The notes: generated from the sequence alone by a model not told the origin. A stretch of DNA of 64,000 nucleotides from Treponema medium (GCF_017161265.1 NZ_CP031393.1:2046001-2110000), one strand, 5' to 3'; counted from the stretch's first letter, positions 42,514-51,662 are shown. Translations and numbers: made by a program.

Positions 42514-43490
42514 ACATAAAACAAATACTGCTCCGGCTTACCGAAAATTGGCCGGTTAAAATTATCTGTCTTGTCTTTGCTGTTTTCCTGTCGGAGTTTT
42601 ATCGCGGAACCTTATTGGATAAACGATACCTCATTGTACCGCTTACAGTTGAAAACGACGGTACCCTCGCACCTGCGGAACAATATCCTGCAAAGATAAA
42701 GGTTACCGTTTGGGGGGATGCGACAGGAATCGGTTCCATCGGTGAAAATGATATTATTGCTTTTATTAATTTATCGGATTTTAAAACTGAAGGAACCTAT
42801 CGAATACCGATCGAAACTCGGTTAGCAGGAACGGTAACGCCGCTCGGCAATATGGAAATTAGTACGGAACCGGCAATTTTAACGCTTCGATTGGCGACAA
42901 GTATACGTAAACAGGTTCCTGTTATGCTTTCTTTGAAAGGAATTCCCGCCGATGGATATGAGGTAACCGAAAGTTCGCTGGAACCGGCGGCTGTTGAAAT
43001 TGAAGGCCCTGCCGAACTCGTTGAAAAAATCAACGAACTCGTGACTGAGCCGCTTTCGATAGAAGCGCGTACAAACGGCTTTTCGGGAACCGCTTCCATC
43101 ATCAATAACAATCCTCTGATTTCTATTGTCGGCAAATCTCAAGTGCAGTCCACCGTTAAAATCAATGAAACAACTATCCAAAAAAAGTTTGATAATATTC
43201 CCATTTATTTTGAAAAGCAGCATAAGGAGCTGTCGATAACCTCCGATACAAAAACCGGCAGCTTGGAAGTACAAGGGCCAAAAAAACTGCTGGAAACATG
43301 GAGTCCTTCCGAAAATATATTAACGGTATCATGCGAAAGCATTACCGAGGGAGGGGTGTATACGCTGCCCGTTGTGCCGGTGTTATCGGCAGAGTATTCA
43401 AAGTTGCAGATACTGCAAGTGAATCCTAAATCGGTGCAGGTAACGGTGGAGTTTACAGAAGTATCGGAAGATGATGAGATGCACAGATGA
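42510..43490 (+). CDS. cdaR: CdaR/YbbR-domain protein
   Basis: A 326-residue protein with one N-terminal membrane helix (WPVKIICLVFAVFLSEFYR) and three YbbR-type beta domains outside the membrane (VENDGTLAPAEQYPAKIKV; VPVMLSLKGIPADGYEV; IPIYFEKQHKELSITS). CdaR binds and tunes CdaA in Firmicutes. ATGA overlaps the cdaA stop and its own stop overlaps the acpS start. Confidence 0.9.
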   Translation: MNIKQILLRLTENWPVKIICLVFAVFLSEFYRGTLLDKRYLIVPLTVENDGTLAPAEQYPAKIKVTVWGDATGIGSIGENDIIAFINLSDFKTEGTYRIPIETRLAGTVTPLGNMEISTEPAILTLRLATSIRKQVPVMLSLKGIPADGYEVTESSLEPAAVEIEGPAELVEKINELVTEPLSIEARTNGFSGTASIINNNPLISIVGKSQVQSTVKINETTIQKKFDNIPIYFEKQHKELSITSDTKTGSLEVQGPKKLLETWSPSENILTVSCESITEGGVYTLPVVPVLSAEYSKLQILQVNPKSVQVTVEFTEVSEDDEMHR

Positions 43491-43858
43491 TTGTCGGGTT
43501 CGGAATAGATGCTGTTGATATAAGCCGGATACAGCGGTGGATGGAGTATGAGGGACTGCTTGCTCGCTTTTTTCATCCGCAAGAATTGATGGAGACCAAA
43601 AGCAGAGGCTTGACTGCCGCATATTCTTTGGCAGCCCGCTTTGCTGCAAAAGAAGCTTATGGAAAAGCGCTTGGTACCGGGTTAAAGGGGATAACATTGA
43701 AAAATATTCTTGTTACCAATAATCCGAACGGGAAACCCGAGTTAACGCTCTTTGGTGATGCAGCTATACCGTTTAAGCGTATCCACGGTACTCATATTCA
43801 TCTTTCGCTGACTCATGAAAGTAATATGGCTATTGCAGGTGTTATATTGGAAAGTTAA
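43487..43858 (+). CDS. acpS: Holo-[acyl-carrier-protein] synthase
   Basis: A 123-residue phosphopantetheinyl transferase. Asp8 (GFGIDAVDISRI) and Glu56 (RFAAKEAYGKALGTG) bind Mg2+ and coenzyme A, and HIHLSLTHE lies near the C-terminus. It activates ACP for fatty acid synthesis. It has the usual AcpS length and is coupled to cdaR by a 4-bp overlap. Confidence 0.95.
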   Translation: MIVGFGIDAVDISRIQRWMEYEGLLARFFHPQELMETKSRGLTAAYSLAARFAAKEAYGKALGTGLKGITLKNILVTNNPNGKPELTLFGDAAIPFKRIHGTHIHLSLTHESNMAIAGVILES

Positions 43859-43921
43859 CCGGACACCGGTAAAAAATGAGGTTTTTACCGCATCCGGTAG
43901 GGTTAAAAGGAGATCCATAGT

Positions 43922-44803
43922 ATGAAACGTGAAGAAGATCAGCAAAACAAAAAAGAAGCAGCTATTTCTTATTATTCCAAGGATCAGATTGAATGCCCCG
44001 TATGTGGAGCAAAGTTTAAACGGGAAGAAATGTATTCCGGCGGAGGCCGCGTTATTGCCGGTGATTTAACGGAAGAATTGCGCCGCCTATATGAACCGTC
44101 GGCAAAATACGGAGAGGTTTATCCACTCATCTATAGTATGACTGTTTGTCCACAGTGTTTGTACACGGGATTTACGCAGGATTTTAGAGTTATCGAAAAA
44201 CCGATCGCCGAAAAGTTGCTGGAAGCTATGAACGAACGCTATAGTGCAGTAAAAGGTCTTTTCGGGCATGTTGATTTTAATACTGCCAGAACGCTCCACG
44301 AAGGAGCCGCTTCCTATTATCTTGCTTTGCTCTGCTACGATCATTTTACGTCAAAGTATTCTCCTACTATTAAACAGGCAATATGTGCGCTCCGTGCGGC
44401 ATGGCTCTTTTCGACGCTCGGAGAAAAAGAACCGGAAGAAAACTATACCTATATCTCAAAGCTTTTTTATCAAAAGGCATTGTTTTTGTACCGGCGTGCG
44501 CTTGAGCTGGAAACCACCGGCAAAGAGATGATTGCAGGCTTAAAATCATTTGGGCCCGATGTAGATAAAAATTACGGGTATGATGGTGTTATTTATTTGG
44601 GCGCCTTATTGGAATATCGATATGGGCAGAGAAAGGATGCCGAAACTCGGCAAAAACGGCTGGAAATGCACAAAATTGCGTTGGCAAAAATGTTCGGTCT
44701 CGGAAAATCTTCCAAAAGTAAGCCCGGCCCGATTTTGGAGCATGCCCGAGCTCTTTATGATGCATTGAAAGTCGAATTAAAAGAAACCGATGACGACGAC
44801 TGA
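43922..44803 (+). CDS. DUF2225 family protein
   Basis: A 293-residue protein with a zinc-ribbon-like start (ECPVCGAKF, later TVCPQCLYTG; four Cys) and a helical, TPR-like remainder (RAAWLFSTLGEKEPE, YQKALFLYRRALELE). It matches the DUF2225 family, of unknown function, common in Firmicutes and spirochaetes. AGGAG precedes the ATG at 9 nt. truA starts 14 bp before its end, so the two are translationally coupled. Confidence 0.85.
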   Translation: MKREEDQQNKKEAAISYYSKDQIECPVCGAKFKREEMYSGGGRVIAGDLTEELRRLYEPSAKYGEVYPLIYSMTVCPQCLYTGFTQDFRVIEKPIAEKLLEAMNERYSAVKGLFGHVDFNTARTLHEGAASYYLALLCYDHFTSKYSPTIKQAICALRAAWLFSTLGEKEPEENYTYISKLFYQKALFLYRRALELETTGKEMIAGLKSFGPDVDKNYGYDGVIYLGALLEYRYGQRKDAETRQKRLEMHKIALAKMFGLGKSSKSKPGPILEHARALYDALKVELKETDDDD

Positions 44804-45605
44804 TGCTGAGCCGGCTATTCTGCGGCGGAATATTCTCCTTCGTATTTCATACGATGGAACACGCTTCCATGGATGGCAAAAACAGTTACAGCATGGGAAA
44901 GAATCATTCCGCACCGTACAGGGCGAAATTGAGCGAGCGCTGGCGCTGCTACATAAACACCCTGTTGAACTTTTCGGTTCGGGGAGAACTGATGCCGGAG
45001 TCCATGCCTGCGGACAAGCAGCCCATTTTTTTACCGATATAGCACGGATTAAACCGGAAAGTTTTATTCCGGCGCTCAATTCCGCGTTGCCCAAGGATAT
45101 ACGGATTATGGAAGCGACCAATGTTTCCGATAACTTGCATGCCCGTTTTAGCGCCCGATCCCGCACATATCGGTATTTTATTCACTGCGGGCGAACCGCC
45201 TTTGCACACCAGTTACCCTATTGCTGGCACATACGGCGCGAACCAGATATCGATGTACTCAACCGGATGGCAAGCGTTTTGTCGGGAGAATTGGACTGTA
45301 CAACGTTCTCTGCCGCGGGCGATCAAAGTAAAAGCAAATCGCGCTATATCTATACGGCTCATTTTTTTACCGATCGGGAATTTCTCGTGTTTGAAATTTC
45401 TGCCAATGCCTTTTTGTGGCGCATGGTACGCTCGATAACCGGTAGTTTGCTGCATTATGAACAACAGAATGGCACAAAAGAGGATTTTGAGGCTGTTCTC
45501 CGTTCAAAAGACCGCCGGAATGCAGGAGAAACCGCCCCTCCGCAGGGACTTTTTTTATGGTCGATTGAGTATCCGCAGCAGTTGCTCAGGGCAAACTCCT
45601 TTTGA
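44790..45605 (+). CDS. truA: tRNA pseudouridine(38-40) synthase TruA
   Basis: A 271-residue enzyme with LRISYDGTRFHGWQKQ, the catalytic GSGRTDAGVHA (Asp68), NSALPKDIRI, ARSRTYRYFI and AFLWRMVRSITGSLL. It makes pseudouridine at positions 38-40 in the anticodon arm. The stop TGA (45603-45605) lies inside the terminal arm of a family-3 palindrome, which codes the last residues. Confidence 0.94.
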   Translation: MTTTDAEPAILRRNILLRISYDGTRFHGWQKQLQHGKESFRTVQGEIERALALLHKHPVELFGSGRTDAGVHACGQAAHFFTDIARIKPESFIPALNSALPKDIRIMEATNVSDNLHARFSARSRTYRYFIHCGRTAFAHQLPYCWHIRREPDIDVLNRMASVLSGELDCTTFSAAGDQSKSKSRYIYTAHFFTDREFLVFEISANAFLWRMVRSITGSLLHYEQQNGTKEDFEAVLRSKDRRNAGETAPPQGLFLWSIEYPQQLLRANSF

Positions 45606-45736
45606 AATAGACTGTTAAGCAGTTGTACATCCGTGTACAACTGCTTAACGACGAGATTTGTACATCGGTAGAGAGGTACACGGATGTACACTTTTGATGA
45701 TGCGACAACGTAGATGCGCCGTATATTTTCAAAAGG
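45598..45736. repeat. Palindromic repeat, family 3 (copy d, 139 bp)
   Basis: Arms CCTTTTGAAATA (45598-45609) and TATTTTCAAAAGG (45724-45736). Inside, the usual inner stems are replaced by a perfect 16-bp stem at 45614-45649 (GTTAAGCAGTTGTACA and complement around TCCG) and a small TACACGGATGTA hairpin at 45676-45690. It fills the gap between the convergent truA and TPM genes. Confidence 0.88.
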
Positions 45737-45739
45737 GTT

Positions 45740-46432
45740 TTAGTCTTCCAAGACAACAAGCCCATCGGGCAGCTCATTGAGATTTTCCGCTTTGTTAGGA
45801 AAGTGTTCTTGCAGAATCCTGCCACATTCTTTTACTGCAGAGACAAAAGCTTGGGCGGCTTGGCGTTCTTTTAATCCTGCAGTCATAATTTTGCAAATGC
45901 TGTCCCATTCGGTTTGAGCTACTTTTGCGGCAATTCCCGAATCGGCGATAACAAAAAATTTCCGTTCCAGTACGGATGCAAATATGAGAACGCCGGAATG
46001 TTCCGTAGTCTTATACACACCGCTTTCCACAAAGTGCTGGAGCGCGCGGGCATAGACACGACGGCGTTTTAATGTATTCGGGATAATCAATCGGTCGATT
46101 GCAGGAATATTTACCAATAAATAAACAATAAACACAACGGTAGCTGCACTGCCTCCGATAACCGCCGTCAGTTGAGCAGGAGAGGGGAACCAAACAGTGC
46201 GTTCCAAAAGGTTCCAGATGGGGGCAGAGCATAAAAACAAGATAAAAAAAGAAAGAAAGGCCGCACAAAATGCAACGAATAACTCTACAAAGGCATAGGA
46301 ATCGCTTTGGTATACAACCGCAAGGGCAATTTCTCCGGTTGTCTTTTTCTCAACTTCCGCAACCGTATTGGCAATCTCTCTCATTTGAGTGGGAGAAATA
46401 CTCATCAGTTTTAACAGCCTGTTTCTTTTCAT
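45740..46432 (-). CDS. TPM-domain membrane protein
   Basis: A 230-residue protein of the TPM (YgcG-like) family: an N-terminal EKKTTGEIALAVVYQSDSY segment, two membrane helices (about 50-75 and 90-112), then HSGVLIFASVLERKFFVIADSGI. TPM proteins are often encoded with LemA, as here (27-bp gap). Their biochemical role is uncertain. A family-3 palindrome begins 3 bp past its stop. Confidence 0.85.
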   Translation of the reverse strand: MKRNRLLKLMSISPTQMREIANTVAEVEKKTTGEIALAVVYQSDSYAFVELFVAFCAAFLSFFILFLCSAPIWNLLERTVWFPSPAQLTAVIGGSAATVVFIVYLLVNIPAIDRLIIPNTLKRRRVYARALQHFVESGVYKTTEHSGVLIFASVLERKFFVIADSGIAAKVAQTEWDSICKIMTAGLKERQAAQAFVSAVKECGRILQEHFPNKAENLNELPDGLVVLED

Positions 46433-46459
46433 CGTGTTCCTTCCTTAATCGGTAATCAG

Positions 46460-47068
46460 TTAAAATTCAACTTTAGGCGCGGTTGCAGCTTGCTCATCAG
46501 CCTTAAAATACGCCTTTTCTCTAAAGCCGAACATATTGGCGAGGAACGCTTGCGGAAACCGTCTAATCTGTAGATTATACGTCTGTACGGCCTCATTAAA
46601 CCGCTTCCGCTCCACCGCAATGCGGTTTTCGGTTCCTTCAAGCTGGCTTTGTAAGTCGCGGAAGTTTTCATTTGCTTTCAATTCGGGGTAATTTTCCGCA
46701 ACGGCAAGCAGTCGCTGCAGCGCACCACCTAACTCGCTTTGTGCTTTTTGGAACTTTTCAAACGCTTCAGGATTGTTGAGTACTTCGTCCGAAACATTGA
46801 TAACGCCGCCCGCTCTGGAACGCATTTCCGCAATTTCGGTAAAAACTTTTTCCTCATGGCTTGCATAGCCTTTTACAGTGTTAACAAGGTTGGGGATTAA
46901 ATCAAAACGGCGCTGGTACACGTTTTCTACCTGACTCCATGCCGCTTTAACGTTTTCATCCGCCGCTACCATCGAATTATACGAACGGGTTACATAGCCG
47001 TATAGCGAAAAAATAATCAGCACAATGATGCCGAGAACGATAAGACCTGTTTTTAGTCCTTTGCTCAT
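46460..47068 (-). CDS. lemA: LemA family protein
   Basis: A 202-residue LemA-type protein. One N-terminal membrane helix (GLIVLGIIVLIIFSLYGYV) is followed by a long helical bundle with VKAAWSQVENVYQRRFDLIPNL, PELKANENFRDLQ, ENRIAVERKRFNEAV and FPQAFLANMFGF. The helices project away from the membrane. The function is unknown, but the pairing with the TPM gene is conserved. GGAGC lies 7 nt before the ATG. Confidence 0.93.
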   Translation of the reverse strand: MSKGLKTGLIVLGIIVLIIFSLYGYVTRSYNSMVAADENVKAAWSQVENVYQRRFDLIPNLVNTVKGYASHEEKVFTEIAEMRSRAGGVINVSDEVLNNPEAFEKFQKAQSELGGALQRLLAVAENYPELKANENFRDLQSQLEGTENRIAVERKRFNEAVQTYNLQIRRFPQAFLANMFGFREKAYFKADEQAATAPKVEF

Positions 47069-47275
47069 AGCTGAATGCTCCTATCAAAATTTTAAAGTAT
47101 TCTTATGCATACTGATGTATGCCGAACTAACTGCTAAGTATAGACCATTTGTCGAAAAGAAACAATGTGCCGAAAGTCCGTAAGGTAGTTGTAATTGTTA
47201 TTATGGTACAGAGGTCGAGATATTACCCTGTCTCCGCACGAATCAACATAATTTACTGAAAAAAGTTAGCGCTAG

Positions 47276-47303
47276 TTGACTACGTTTTTGTTTTTTGTAT
47301 AAT
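47276..47303 (+). promoter_or_regulatory. Strong sigma70 promoter before the ABC cluster
   Basis: TTGACT (47276-47281), a 16-bp spacer and consensus TATAAT (47298-47303). It reads toward the ATPase remnant and the first ABC exporter. Confidence 0.7.
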
Positions 47304-47313
47304 GTTGTCTGTT

Positions 47314-47331
47314 ACTGACACGGTCGTCAGT
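47314..47331. promoter_or_regulatory. Probable operator, inverted repeat
   Basis: ACTGAC-N6-GTCAGT lies directly after the -10 box, at the expected transcription start. The position suits a TetR-type repressor. It is not identical to the palindrome at the tetR promoter, so binding by this TetR is inference. Confidence 0.45.
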
Positions 47332-47377
47332 TTAATCGGTAGCTGACCTTATTTTCTGTATGGGAGATTATTTATGA

Positions 47378-47578
47378 ACAGAAACAGCAAAACTGATTAA
47401 TTCAATACGCACTCAGCAAACGCTTATTTTAATTATAAGTCACGACTTTGAATTTTTAAACCTCGTTACCGATGAAATAGTATTGATGGAAAAAGGAAAA
47501 GTAATTTCACATTCAGAATTCACAGAGGAAAAAGCCGAAGATGTCTTTAATTATTTGAAAAATGGGGTGCTTAATTAG
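47378..47578 (+). pseudogene. C-terminal remnant of an ABC (ECF-type) ATPase
   Basis: Sixty-six codons read TETAKLINSIRTQQTLILII then SHDFEFLNLVTDEIVLMEKG and end at TAG 47576-47578. This is the H-loop (ISHD) and end of an ABC ATPase, most like ECF/cobalt-type. The Walker A, signature and Walker B parts are gone. A start-like ATG at 47374 with GGGAG upstream is in another frame and stops after eight codons. It looks like an internal deletion that kept the promoter and the 3' end. Confidence 0.65.
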
Positions 47579-47640
47579 ATAGGAGTTAACTCAATTCCTA
47601 ATTATGAATTAAAAATTATGAATTAGTAAAAGGAGGAATT

Positions 47641-49380
47641 ATGTTAAAGAATTATTTTGCGCTATCAGACAAGGGTGCGCGGGATTTAAACAAGGCGGTA
47701 GCTATTACGGCCTTTGGAAATTTATTTTTAATTGTTCCGTTGGGACTTTCATTTTATGCACTGCAGGAACTTTTAAAGCCTATTCAAGGAGGTTCTCTTG
47801 CAGCTTTCAATCCGTGGCTTTATCTAGGGATTTGCGTGCTGATCATTATTGTTCTTTTTTTAATTGAAAAACTCAAGTACCGCAAAACTTATACGACTTG
47901 TTACGATGAGTCGGCTAATGTGCGTATTTCCCTTGCAGAAAGTATCCGGAAGCTGCCCCTCTCGTATTTCGGAAAAAAAGACTTATCGGATTTGACGGCA
48001 ACGCTTTTAAATGATGTTGCTACAATGGAACACGCACTCAGCCACACGGCATCCGAGTTATTCGGGGCTGCAATTTCAATTATTGTATCGGCAGCAATGC
48101 TTGCTCTTTTTGATTGGCGCATGACGATTGCTCTTTTCAGCTGTTCAGTTTTCGGATTTTTATTTGTATACTTATCACGTAAACAAGCCCGCCGTTATGC
48201 GGTTAGGATTAACACAGTACTGCTCGGCGTTTACAATTCCATTCAGCAAATGCTCGACAATATCAAGGTGCTTAAATCCTCCGACAAAAAAGAAAGTTAT
48301 GTACAAAAAATAAAAGACGATATTGCACACAGCACAAAGGAAGCAGTGAGAGCTGAATTATTTGTCGGCTCAACTATGATAGGTTCCATCATAATTATCC
48401 GCTTCGGGTTTCCGTTGGTTATTGCAGTAGGGGCGATTTTGTATGCACAAGGAAGTCTCCCGCTTTTTACCTACCTCGTATTTTTGCTGATTGCCGGAAG
48501 AATTTTTGAACCCCTTACTGCCGTCTTTATGATGCTCGGCGAGTTTTTCCATGCACGCACGGCGGTTGAACGCCAATTGGAAATCATAAACTATCCCAAA
48601 CAAACAGGAAGCGAAATTTTTAATCCCAAGGGCTATGATATTCAATATGACAATGTTTCGTTTTCATACAATGATAATGCAAGCCGCGACACAGTAAGCA
48701 ATATCAGCTTTACTGCCAAGCAGGGGGAAGTCACTGCTCTCGTCGGGCATTCAGGCTGCGGCAAGTCAACGATTGCCCGTCTTGCAGCCCGCTTTTGGGA
48801 TGTGTCTTCCGGCACGGTGAGCGTAGGGGGCACGGATGTTTCTACCGTAGACCCTGAAACCCTGTTGACCGCTTTTTCAATCGTCTTTCAAGATGTAGTG
48901 CTTTTTAACGACACAGTATACAACAATATCCTTGTCGGGAATAAAGACGCTACAAAGGAGCAGGTACTTGCCGCCGCACAGGCTGCAAGGTGCACCGACT
49001 TTATCGAAAAACTGCCGCAAGGTTACGACACGGTAATCGGCGAAAACGGTTACACTCTTTCCGGCGGAGAAAGACAGCGGCTTTCCATAGCCCGTGCTCT
49101 TTTAAAAGATGCACCGATAATTCTCCTCGATGAAGCAACAGCAGCCCTCGACCCCGAAAACGAAACCTTAATTCAGGAAGCACTGAGCAAGCTCGTTAAA
49201 AACAAGACAGTAATAGTCATTGCTCACCGTTTAAGAACAATCGAGAATGCCGATAAAATCGTCGTTCTCAAAGAAGGAACGATAGAAGAAATAGGTACAC
49301 ATGAAGAATTGATGAAAGGAAAGTCATCGTATCCGGGGATGTATCAGTTACAAAAGGAAAGCGAGTCATGGTCGGCATAA
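47641..49380 (+). CDS. ABC exporter half-transporter, type A (A1)
   Basis: A 579-residue protein with six membrane helices (about 20-320) and an ATPase domain: GHSGCGKST Walker A, FSIVFQDVVLF Q-loop, LSGGERQRLSIARALL signature, IILLDEATAALD Walker B/D-loop, IAHRL H-loop. It resembles A2 (54509) in its coupling helix (DLTATLLNDVATMEHALSHT versus DLSQTVMTDVATIEHALSHA). It should pair with B1 to form a heterodimeric exporter of unknown substrate. AAAGGAGG precedes the ATG. 315 bp of hairpin repeats separate it from B1. Confidence 0.88.
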   Translation: MLKNYFALSDKGARDLNKAVAITAFGNLFLIVPLGLSFYALQELLKPIQGGSLAAFNPWLYLGICVLIIIVLFLIEKLKYRKTYTTCYDESANVRISLAESIRKLPLSYFGKKDLSDLTATLLNDVATMEHALSHTASELFGAAISIIVSAAMLALFDWRMTIALFSCSVFGFLFVYLSRKQARRYAVRINTVLLGVYNSIQQMLDNIKVLKSSDKKESYVQKIKDDIAHSTKEAVRAELFVGSTMIGSIIIIRFGFPLVIAVGAILYAQGSLPLFTYLVFLLIAGRIFEPLTAVFMMLGEFFHARTAVERQLEIINYPKQTGSEIFNPKGYDIQYDNVSFSYNDNASRDTVSNISFTAKQGEVTALVGHSGCGKSTIARLAARFWDVSSGTVSVGGTDVSTVDPETLLTAFSIVFQDVVLFNDTVYNNILVGNKDATKEQVLAAAQAARCTDFIEKLPQGYDTVIGENGYTLSGGERQRLSIARALLKDAPIILLDEATAALDPENETLIQEALSKLVKNKTVIVIAHRLRTIENADKIVVLKEGTIEEIGTHEELMKGKSSYPGMYQLQKESESWSA

Positions 49381-49695
49381 ATAGCGGGGCATCTACGGCG
49401 TTGCTGCGCCAAAACTATACATCCGTGTATAGTTTTGGCTACGAGTTTCGGCATCGCCGAAACATCGCTGCTGTTTAATACCAGCGGCATCCCTGCCGCT
49501 TCTGAATATCCTCGATGTATCAGAACCGCCAAGGAGGGCGGTGGTTCCATGTAGCAGCAAGTTTTTCGTTAGAAAAACTTGTCGTTGAGCAGTGTACACG
49601 GACGTACACTGCCAACACCGCCACGGATGGCGGTGGATAATTTAATGCCAATTACAAAGTGTCCATTACAAGTTGTATTTTAAAGGAGACATACT
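49381..49695. repeat. Mosaic of hairpin repeats between A1 and B1
   Basis: No gene. It begins with part of family 3 (GGGGCATCTACGGCGTTGCTG), then a perfect 13-bp stem at 49409-49438 around TCCG, GTTTCGGC/GCCGAAAC at 49442-49461, AAGTTTTTC/GAAAAACTT near 49559-49580, GCAGTGTAC/GTACACTGC at 49590-49612, and CCGCCA/TGGCGG around CGGA at 49618-49633. Several of these also occur at 607-830 and 4100-4200. Confidence 0.75.
49409..49438. repeat. CATCCGTG-apex hairpin, 13-bp stem
   Basis: CCAAAACTATACA and its exact complement enclose TCCG. Same apex as at 11000 and 45614, with an unrelated outer stem. Confidence 0.88.
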
Positions 49696-51558
49696 ATGAA
49701 GAAAAATGAAGAAAAAAAGAAAGCTAAAAAGGAAAAACAAGCGGGTGTTGTAAGCCGCATTCTTTCTTATGCGGGGAAGTATAAGCCCTTTATCTATGTG
49801 TCGCTTTTTTTATCAAGCTTGAGTACAGTTGCACTGCTCATTCCGTATGCGATTGTATTTTATGTTATGCGTGATATTATTTCAGCTTATATGTCGGGTG
49901 TACCGATCGATATAAACCGGATGATTTTTTACGGAGCTGCGGCTCTTATTTCCGCTGCAGCAGGCTTCCTTTTGTACTTCGGTGCCCTTATATGTTCGCA
50001 TATTACCGCATTCAATTTAATGGGGAATATGAATATGCGCTTGGCGGAAACCTTTGCTCGCCTTCCGGTTGGCTGGCATACATCGCACGCGAGTGGTTCA
50101 GTGCGTAAGGTTTTTGAAAAAAACGTCCATTCGCTTGAAGGGCTTATTGCACACATGTTGCCTGATGTCGTACAAAATGTTGTGAGTCCAATTGCCGTTT
50201 TGTTTTTAATATTCTTTTTTGATTGGCGGTTCGGACTTATTTTGTTTTTGACCCTTGTTATCGCCTTTGTTCTTCAAGGTGTGATGATGGCAAAAGGTAA
50301 AAAAATGGGGTTCATGGAAATCTATGAAAACTCACTTGAAAAAATGAACAGTGCCGGTACGGAATATATCCGCGGTATTTCGGTTATTAAAACTTTTAAT
50401 CAATCAGTACATCGCTTTAAGGATTTTTACAGTTCGATTATGAACTACCGCGATAATGTTTTTAAGTATACCGTTTCTTGGGAAAACGGTTTTGCGGTTT
50501 TTCTTGCCATCTTAAAAGCGGGCTTTATCTTTTTGGTTCCCGCCGCCTTTGTCTTTGCCGGAACGGTAGGAGAAGGCGAGGCTTATGCAAAGTTTTTATA
50601 TAGCTTTATTTTTTATCTTTCTCTTTCGCCGGTTTTACTTAATATGATGATAAAAATCATGTACGGTTCAACTTTGAATCTTCAAGGAGGAGATGCCCTC
50701 AACCGTATCGAAGCTATCTTAAATGAAAAGCCTGCCCCCGAACCCGAACATTCGGTTATGCCGAAAAAATTCGATATTGAGTTTAAGGATGTTGTATTTT
50801 CTTATAAAGAAGAAAAGGCGCAAGAGACGCAAACAGCTGAACAATCTTTTAAAAAGGCTATCAGCGGCATATCACTTAAATTTCCCGAACATTCGCTGAC
50901 TGCCCTTGTCGGACCTTCAGGCGGCGGAAAAACCACCCTCGTCAATTTGCTCGGACGCTTTTGGGAAGCCGATTCCGGAGAAATTACCATCGGCGGTGTA
51001 AATATCAAAGAGATCAAAACAGATGACCTTATGCACCTTATCAGCTTTGTATTTCAAGAAAATAAACTTTTTAACGAAAGCATTTTTGAAAATATCCGCT
51101 ACGGTAAAAAAGATGCAACACGCGAAGAAGTACTTGCAGTACTGCAAAAAGCAGAGTGTATGGATATTATCGAAAAGCTGCCTGACGGCATAGACACAGT
51201 ATACGGTACTAAGGGAATATATCTTTCCGGAGGAGAAGCACAGAGGCTTGCAATTGCCCGCTCTCTTTTGCATGATGCTCCGATTATTGTTCTCGATGAG
51301 GCTACCAGCTTTGCCGATGCAGAAAACGAATATAAAATCAAAAAAACATTAAGTCAATTACTTAAAGACAAGACAGTAATAATGATTGCTCATCGTCTTT
51401 CTTCAATCGTCAATGCAGATCAAATTTGCGTTATCAATGAGGGCAAAATTGAAGAGACGGGAACGCATGCAGAGCTTTTAGCAAAGAGCAGCATGTACAA
51501 CAACATGTGGAACAACTTCCAATCGGGCATAAGCTGGAAACTTGCAGCGAACGGATAA
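49696..51558 (+). CDS. ABC exporter half-transporter, type B (B1)
   Basis: A 620-residue half-transporter with a very basic N-terminus (KKNEEKKKAKKEKQ), six membrane helices and an ATPase domain: GPSGGGKTT Walker A, LSGGEAQRLAIARSLL signature, IVLDEATSFAD Walker B/D-loop, IAHRL H-loop. The D-loop reads SFAD instead of the usual SALD; B2 has AAAD. It resembles B2 (52607) in GTEYIRGISVIKTFNQS versus AVEYVRGMQIVKIFRST. It should pair with A1. Substrate unknown. AAAGGAG precedes the ATG. Confidence 0.88.
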   Translation: MKKNEEKKKAKKEKQAGVVSRILSYAGKYKPFIYVSLFLSSLSTVALLIPYAIVFYVMRDIISAYMSGVPIDINRMIFYGAAALISAAAGFLLYFGALICSHITAFNLMGNMNMRLAETFARLPVGWHTSHASGSVRKVFEKNVHSLEGLIAHMLPDVVQNVVSPIAVLFLIFFFDWRFGLILFLTLVIAFVLQGVMMAKGKKMGFMEIYENSLEKMNSAGTEYIRGISVIKTFNQSVHRFKDFYSSIMNYRDNVFKYTVSWENGFAVFLAILKAGFIFLVPAAFVFAGTVGEGEAYAKFLYSFIFYLSLSPVLLNMMIKIMYGSTLNLQGGDALNRIEAILNEKPAPEPEHSVMPKKFDIEFKDVVFSYKEEKAQETQTAEQSFKKAISGISLKFPEHSLTALVGPSGGGKTTLVNLLGRFWEADSGEITIGGVNIKEIKTDDLMHLISFVFQENKLFNESIFENIRYGKKDATREEVLAVLQKAECMDIIEKLPDGIDTVYGTKGIYLSGGEAQRLAIARSLLHDAPIIVLDEATSFADAENEYKIKKTLSQLLKDKTVIMIAHRLSSIVNADQICVINEGKIEETGTHAELLAKSSMYNNMWNNFQSGISWKLAANG

Positions 51559-51571
51559 TGTGACAAAGCTC

Positions 51572-51662
51572 ACCTCTAAAAACTGATTCGTAGTTCGCTT
51601 TAGCGGATATGATAAACCATTTCCTTACAGAATAAGCCGATAGGCTTGAAGTTTTTAGAGGT
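51572..51662 (-). repeat. Palindromic repeat, family 1 (copy d, 91 bp)
   Basis: Perfect 13-bp arms ACCTCTAAAAACT and AGTTTTTAGAGGT, with the same two inner hairpins in reverse orientation (TTCGCTTTAGCGGA imperfect, AAGCC-GATA-GGCTT). It separates B1 from the tetR promoter. Confidence 0.9.

Noticed and set aside
47069-47275. tRNA or small RNA gene in the lemA-ABC gap
   Set aside because: No cloverleaf, no T-loop GTTCRA pattern and no CCA end were found here or in other gaps.
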